Assembly (NCBI GenBank): GCA_963777855.1
Contig: CAVZRW010000007.1
Location: 1 to 64,000 of the forward strand
Length of the DNA stretch: 64,000 bases
Direction: 5' to 3'
From: Prado023 sp963777855
Lineage (GTDB): Bacteria; Actinomycetota; Actinomycetes; S36-B12; CAIYMF01
Below the pieces are notes generated by a model. It saw nothing but the letters and a program-made list of their open reading frames with translations, was not told where the DNA came from and ran no database searches. The translations under genes and the position numbers were made by a program. Shown one piece after another: positions 62,496 to 64,000 of the stretch (positions are counted from its first letter, which is position 1; every line of letters begins with the position of its first letter).

Positions 62496-63599
62496 GTGGC
62501 GATCACTGTGGGCGTCGTGCTCATGACAGGCTTCCCCGGATTCCTCGGCTCCGCGCTGCTCCCGCGCATCCTCGACCGGCGCCCCGACGACCGGGCGGTC
62601 TGCCTGGTGCAGGCCCACCACCTTGACCTGGCCACCGACCCGGCTGGCCGAGATCGAGGCGGCGTTCCCGCACACCGCCGACCGGGTCGAGCTCGTCGAG
62701 GGCGACATCACCCTCCCGGGCCTCGGCCTCTCGGCCGAGGACCGCCAGCGGCTCGCCGACGTCAACGAGGTCTGGCACCTGGCGGCCGTGTACGACCTTG
62801 CCGTACCCGAGGAGATCGCCCGCCGGGTCAACGTCGAGCGGCACCGCGAACGTCCTGGAGTTCTGCCGGGAGCGGCCGAACTTCCGCCGACTGCAGTACG
62901 TGAGCACCTGCTACGTCACCGGCGACTACGACGGCGAGTTCACCGAGGACGAGCTCGACGAGGGCCAGGAGCTTCCAAAACCACTACGAGTCAACCAAGT
63001 ACGAGGCCGAGCTACTCGTGCGCGCGGCGATCGCCGACGGGCTGCCGGCGACCATCTACCGCCCCGGCATCGTGGTCGGGGACTCGCGCACCGGTGAGAC
63101 CCAGAAGTACGACGGGCCCTACTTCGTCGCCGACTTCATGCACCGCCAGCCCGGCGTGACGTTCGTGCCGACCGTCGGCAACGACCGGTCATGGCGTCGC
63201 TGGTTCCGCGGGACTACGTCATCGCGGCGATGGACGCACTCTCGCGCTCGACCGTCCGAGGGCAAGACCTACGCAGCTGACCGACCCCAATCCGCCGACG
63301 GCCCGCGAGGTGGTCGACATCTTCGCCAAGCACCTCGGCAAGCAGGTGGTCTGGGTGCCGCTGCCCGCTTCGGCTCGACCCGCGGCTGCTCGACACGGTC
63401 CCCGGGATGGAGGACTGCTCGGCCTGCCGGCCGAGACGCCTGGACTACTTCGCCTCCCCCACCGTGCACGGCACGACGCAACACCGTGGCCGACCTCGAC
63501 GGCACCGGGGTCTCCTGCCCGCGCTTCCGCGATTACGCCGACAAGCTGCTCGACTTCATGGCCGCCCACCCGGAGTTCGACTCCGCCGCGATGGTCTGA
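62496..63599 (+). CDS. Extended SDR / thioester-reductase-like oxidoreductase, several frame breaks
   Basis: An NAD(P)-dependent short-chain reductase of about 365 residues, pieced together over several frames: MTGFPGFLGSALLPRILDRR (nucleotide site), IEAAFPHTADRVELVEGDIT, EVWHLAAVYDLAVPEEIARR, VSTCYVTGDYDGEFTEDELD, HYESTKYEAELLVRAAIADG (Tyr-Lys pair), YRPGIVVGDSRTGETQKYDG, then VVDIFAKHLGKQVVWVPLPA and LLDFMAAHPEFDSAAMV. At least six single-base shifts are needed, far more than elsewhere, which indicates poor sequence quality here rather than a pseudogene. GTG start at 62496. Divergent from hemE. It resembles reductases acting on acyl or lipid substrates; the exact reaction is unknown. Confidence 0.7.
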
Positions 63600-63645
63600 G
63601 CCGAGACCGCATCCCCATGACTCGCCCCGCCATCGCAGGAGAACA

Positions 63646-64000
63646 GTGACCACCGCAAGCCCGCTGGTCGTCAACATCAGCCTGCGCGGCCCCGACCGGG
63701 ACTACGACCAGCCGTGACGTTCCTGGGGCGCGACCTTCCGCATCGTGCCGAGTGGGCACCGACGGCAACGTCGCGGGCGGCCGAGGACGCTCGTGCGCAA
63801 GTGGTCCGACGAGGCCGCGGCCATCGCGGTCACCGGAATCCACGACGCGCGGGTCGCCGGGCCTGTACGACGGGCGACCTCGCAGGCCATCGGACCGGGT
63901 CACGGCGGGCCACCGGACGCCGTGCCCGGTCACCGACGGCCACGCGCCTGCGCGACGTGCTTGCAGGAGTGGGCCGATCCGGCACGTGCAGGCGAGATGC
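63646..64000 (+). CDS. Partial gene at window end, conserved actinobacterial protein
   Basis: A GTG at 63646 with AGGAG upstream starts TTASPLVVNISLRGPDRDYD. After several frame breaks the pieces read LVRKWSDEAAAIAVTGI, HDARVAG and, near 63940, TDGHALRD and VLQEWA-like segments. From memory, this resembles a conserved actinobacterial protein often annotated as quinate 5-dehydrogenase and found next to the upstream reductase type. The name is unproven. The gene is cut by the window end and the sequence here is poor. Confidence 0.4.

Noticed and set aside
1..64000. tRNA, rRNA or riboswitch genes
   Set aside because: No cloverleaf-like or rRNA-like segment and no recognisable riboswitch core was found while reading both strands; covariance-model searches would be needed to exclude small RNAs.

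Overview
The window is high-GC DNA (about 70 % by eye) with densely packed genes, many GTG starts and short or overlapping intergenic gaps. The translation/ribosome-maturation cluster (rimP-nusA-ylxR-infB-ylxP-rbfA-truB), the coproporphyrin-dependent haem genes (hemE-cgoX-chdC), DUF4439 ferritin-like proteins and the LigC/LigD-polymerase genes all point to an actinobacterium. I cannot place it below phylum from sequence alone.

Layout. 1-6.6 kb is accessory: a conserved hypothetical gene, a cation diffusion facilitator, a cupin, a VapBC-type toxin-antitoxin pair with a tandem palindromic operator, a NUDIX remnant, two small unknown genes and a Vps62-like secreted/membrane protein. 6.7-13.7 kb holds a likely catabolic operon on the minus strand (SDR, TPP-dependent E1 alpha and beta, a VOC-VOC-SRPBCC fusion, a medium-chain dehydrogenase), divergent from a MerR regulator. 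13.7-16.3 kb has a K+ channel, a DUF4239 protein, a lysine-rich HbhA/histone-like protein and, just upstream of it, what looks like an XRE regulator that has lost its helix-turn-helix. 16.5-25.1 kb is one giant gene for a cyclic beta-1,2-glucan synthase (NdvB/ChvB type), followed by a Kup potassium transporter. 27-40 kb is a mix of small membrane proteins, an ABC exporter, methyltransferases, secreted proteins, a coniferyl-aldehyde-type dehydrogenase and a TetR regulator with two palindromic sites. 40-53 kb is mostly housekeeping: an M24 peptidase, the rimP-truB operon, DUF4439 genes, ZapE ATPase and LigC, then a fasciclin protein. 53-57.4 kb has a degenerate tandem repeat, a DUF2892 protein, a P450, a membrane protein and a broken LigD-type polymerase. 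57.5-64 kb has msrB, a GNAT gene, the haem operon and, divergently, an SDR gene followed by a gene cut by the window end.

Many genes carry single-base frame breaks, including genes that should be indispensable (hemE, cgoX). They are most frequent beyond about 62.5 kb. I read most of them as uncorrected sequencing or assembly indels rather than pseudogenes, and each affected entry says where the break lies. The cases I think may be real decay are the NUDIX remnant, the XRE remnant and possibly the LigD-polymerase gene.

No rRNA, tRNA, CRISPR array or insertion sequence was recognised.
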